Source: Paenibacillus sp. 1_12 (GTDB taxonomy: Bacteria; Bacillota; Bacilli; Paenibacillales; NBRC-103111). From it: 64,000 bases of DNA. The notes under the pieces are model-generated. The model was not told where the DNA came from. It worked only from the letters and a program-made list of their open reading frames with translations, and ran no database searches. The DNA is taken from NCBI RefSeq assembly GCF_900114475.1, contig NZ_FOTE01000009.1, positions 62,001 to 126,000 on the forward strand, written 5' to 3'. This document shows, piece after piece, positions 62,701-64,000 of the stretch (positions within the stretch are counted from its first letter, which is position 1; every line of letters starts with the position of its first letter). The translations under genes were made by a program, and so were the position numbers.

Positions 62701-64000
62701 CCGCAAATATCTGGAGAATGCACGCTCATCTTCGTCTCGCAGCTCGTCATAGGGCCATTGCGAGAAATCAGCAATATAAGGCGTTATAAATTGATACGCT
62801 TTGCGTATGCCCCCTTCACCAGCATTCCAGAAATCAACGCCAACATGATCGCCTACCATCCCTATCATGGAAAAAGGGATCAAATTAAATAAGAAATAAT
62901 GAAAGGGACGCGTTCTTCTCAGTTCCTCCGGCATCGTTCCGTCCGGGAGAATTTGTGAGTTGATACGTGCAATCGATGTATCCTGCAAATACTTCTTTGC
63001 CTCTTCTCGCTGCCCTAAGTACATGATATAAGCAGCGTACTGTGCGTCATACCAGGTGCCATGATTATTGATGGTTGCTTTTTCAGCCAACGCAAGTGGA
63101 CTGGTCTTAAGCCAATTCGTATATTCAGATAGCCAGCTTTTGAAGCCACGCGTATCCTCGATGGACCAGCTGCCTGATTTGGATATCAGCTCGATGGAAT
63201 CGATAATTTCAAATAGTTTATCCGATTCCAGAACACCCTCTTTACGTCCATCCTCTGCACCCGCTACCCCTTGAGCATAATTCATATTCGGATTCATACG
63301 AGTTTCGGTATCGATAAACCATGTTTTAAGCAGCAATGCAGCCCGCGCGGCATATTTCTCATCATCCGTATAATAGTAAGCAAGTGAAAGTGTGGAGACT
63401 GTCGTTCTAAGCAAAGTAAAATTCTGTTTATCATATTTGTCGGTCATGCCATCTGGATTCGTTTCGCCATCCCTGTTAATGTAAGGCAATCCGTTTGGCG
63501 ATGTTGGATCCGGCCACCAGTAAGGCGCCGAGCTCCAGTAGTCGTGCTTATTCCCGCTTGGAGCCACGCCATTTTTATACATCACGGAGTAAGGACCATT
63601 TACAATAGCCAGCTCTGCTTCAGCCAAAAGTGTATTTAAAGCTGCCGCATATTGAGTATTTCCTCCTGTTTTCAGCTTGCTTTTAACATTGATTAGTTGA
63701 TTCGAATCATACAGCAAAGTGTTCGGATAAGCAGAAGGCACAGCTGATACAACGATGCTTTTGCTTTTTTTATTATCCGCTGTTACCGTCTGGATCTCAA
63801 ATTGGTAAGTCTGCCCATTCGTCAACGAAGAGAACTCCATCGATTGTTGACCTTTACCAACTATTTGAATGCTGCTTCCATTAGACACTATGACATGATC
63901 AAATGGCAAATAGGTTGCCGATGTAACAGGATCTGTCCAATAAATTGCCGCCTTGCCGTTAGCACTTATGGTAAAAGCAGAAGTGACTGGGGCAGGCTCC
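59701..64000 (-). CDS. SLH-anchored alginate-lyase-like surface protein (partial, 5' end outside)
   Basis: The frame is open to the window edge, so the N-terminus is missing; about 1432 residues are visible. Order from the N-side: an FN3-like segment, an alginate_lyase-type (alpha/alpha barrel) domain with [28 protein letters not shown] and [14 protein letters not shown], a cadherin-like module ([14 protein letters not shown]), a jelly-roll-like region, a second cadherin-like module ([14 protein letters not shown]), a heptad Gly/Pro/Glu linker (60991-61410), a polar Ser/Asn stretch, a beta domain, and three SLH repeats ([17 protein letters not shown] onwards) ending at YNQ. It would be fixed to secondary cell wall polymer and cleave uronate polymers outside the cell. 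The lyase domain places it upstream of the GH105-like pathway (inference). Confidence 0.9.
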   Translation of the reverse strand, partial: EPAPVTSAFTISANGKAAIYWTDPVTSATYLPFDHVIVSNGSSIQIVGKGQQSMEFSSLTNGQTYQFEIQTVTADNKKSKSIVVSAVPSAYPNTLLYDSNQLINVKSKLKTGGNTQYAAALNTLLAEAELAIVNGPYSVMYKNGVAPSGNKHDYWSSAPYWWPDPTSPNGLPYINRDGETNPDGMTDKYDKQNFTLLRTTVSTLSLAYYYTDDEKYAARAALLLKTWFIDTETRMNPNMNYAQGVAGAEDGRKEGVLESDKLFEIIDSIELISKSGSWSIEDTRGFKSWLSEYTNWLKTSPLALAEKATINNHGTWYDAQYAAYIMYLGQREEAKKYLQDTSIARINSQILPDGTMPEELRRTRPFHYFLFNLIPFSMIGMVGDHVGVDFWNAGEGGIRKAYQFITPYIADFSQWPYDELRDEDERAFSRYLREAAVRFGDDSLWSAADMMLDDQVNTHRANLIAPGLNGVAPRKEIVDFQFQGLYVPVSGTIQNSLIEVNVPKDTDLTALVARFKTTGSSVKVGSVTQINGVTANDFRNPVTYTVISPDGAARNYIVRVNVLSNRLPVAIYETAFTEYRNNPVVDEGLALNSSNNLYDVITPMPVNAALMELGKWYNGYLDNGNLKAPANIFAKDGNSSHTRSMPAALRLLKDTNNGSVVTLKSSTKDFKNISVSFAARTQNTSVGYTVYSEWSVDGGATWNVAHSLKRDSLNSLFTETYGNNPVTFSINDQRVNNSSAFLFRLRLDKSSVGYVNVDDFKIMGEPLYDLTPKELLSFAFQGINPPVTGTVNGTNIDFALPEGIDLSAVIASFKTTGIKVRVGAVGQVSGVTPNNFTSPVVYSVEAADGSWRNYTVKVTTVSIPGTGGETPGSGGETPGNGEETPGNGGETPGNGGETPGNGGETPGSGGETPGNGGETPGNGGEAPGNGGEAPGNGGEAPGNGGETPGSGGETPGTGGEAPGSGGEMPGNGGETPGNGGEAPGKGGEAPGNGGEAPGNGGETPGNSGDSSSDSSDSSSGGTNSNSSNTSSSGTNGKASDTDTKGQLSAVIEADSRNNTASARIDENSMTKAFAAATINSDGTKSVELNIPEVKDAKTYTVQIPSDFIASNNRSTDRTTIVTELGSIMIPANMLQPADWKVAPVIQLSIGKADPASIQDKNAVSIGDRPVYEFKLIVNGAEMDWNNVDAPVTVSIPYKPTTEEMLDPEHIVIWYIANSGEVTPVSNSRYNAETGKVTFTTNHFSKYAISFVQKTFSDIQSYGWAKKQIEVLASKGIINGTSDAAFQPGVHITRADFLVLLVNTLGINGTALENFDDVLPSDYYYDAAAKAKKMGITDGVGNNKFNPQAHITRQEMMTLTARAMNLSGKMKLSGSSKDLIPFEDTGKIASFAVDSIASMIKQGLVEGADNRLYPEANATRAETAVFMYRLYNQ
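60991..61410 (-). repeat. 21-base tandem repeat encoding a PGNGGET heptad linker
   Basis: About 20 copies of a 21-base unit encode PG(N/S/T/K)GGE(T/A/M). The units are near identical but vary at a few fixed positions (Asn to Ser/Thr/Lys, Thr to Ala/Met). No stop occurs in several other frames, which makes long false reading frames on both strands. Confidence 0.92.

Overview
The window looks like chromosome of a Paenibacillus-type Firmicute (Paenibacillaceae). Grounds: four carbohydrate importer cassettes of the LplB/YtcP/lipoprotein type with no ATPase of their own, large membrane-bound AraC regulators, strong AGGAGG ribosome-binding sites, a T-box leader, lipoproteins with Firmicute signal peptides, and an S-layer-anchored polysaccharide lyase. 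This assignment is inference from gene content; no marker gene was compared. Layout: 1-115 is the tail of a surface or carbohydrate-binding protein. 236-3361 is a cyclic-di-GMP unit on the minus strand: a c-di-GMP-I riboswitch and its terminator lead into a FapA/DUF342 gene and an HD-GYP phosphodiesterase gene, the latter apparently starting at an ATA codon. 3619-13000 holds single genes: a PfkB sugar kinase, a DUF1904 protein, a membrane-anchored alpha/beta hydrolase, a giant pseudokinase-ATPase-GAF-LuxR regulator, a tiny lipoprotein, a TM2 protein and two tandem CheY-like regulators. 13136-28853 is a long minus-strand catabolic region with two importer cassettes. One carries a Gfo/Idh/MocA oxidoreductase, a cupin, a sugar isomerase-like protein and a split pair homologous to the two halves of plant Tm-1. 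The other carries a mandelate-racemase-type enolase, an AraC sensor-regulator and an XRE-cupin regulator. 29188-34574 (plus strand) holds a 32-residue membrane peptide, a T-box-controlled proS, two NUDIX hydrolases, a histidine phosphatase, a GH43-like beta-propeller and an unknown protein. 34925-39643 is a sulfur and redox region: TlpA-like thioredoxin and beta-propeller lipoprotein, divergent from a double-rhodanese lipoprotein, a rhodanese, TsuB/TusA and a TsuA/YeeE thiosulfate permease. 39879-42276 has YdcF, DinB and MFS genes. 42370-50051 is a third importer operon (permeases, binding protein, isomerase, SDR dehydrogenase, isomerase, AraC regulator) behind a promoter overlapped by a cre-like site. 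50544-58069 is a fourth, with a GH105/GH88-like unsaturated glycuronyl hydrolase, a binding protein and a divergent AraC sensor. 58238-64000 has a frameshifted NUDIX pseudogene coupled to a GNAT gene, and a long SLH-anchored alginate-lyase-like protein that runs off the window. How it works together: a surface polysaccharide lyase and the glycuronyl hydrolase suggest use of plant or algal uronic-acid polymers. Oligosaccharides would be captured by lipoproteins, imported through permease pairs powered by a shared MsmX-like ATPase encoded elsewhere, and processed by isomerases, dehydrogenases and dehydratases. The AraC sensors would report extracellular ligands. Noteworthy non-coding content: a c-di-GMP riboswitch, a T-box, several strong terminators, a diverged two-module interspersed repeat (34.65 kb and 52.62 kb), a decayed SLH gene end, and palindromic operator candidates.
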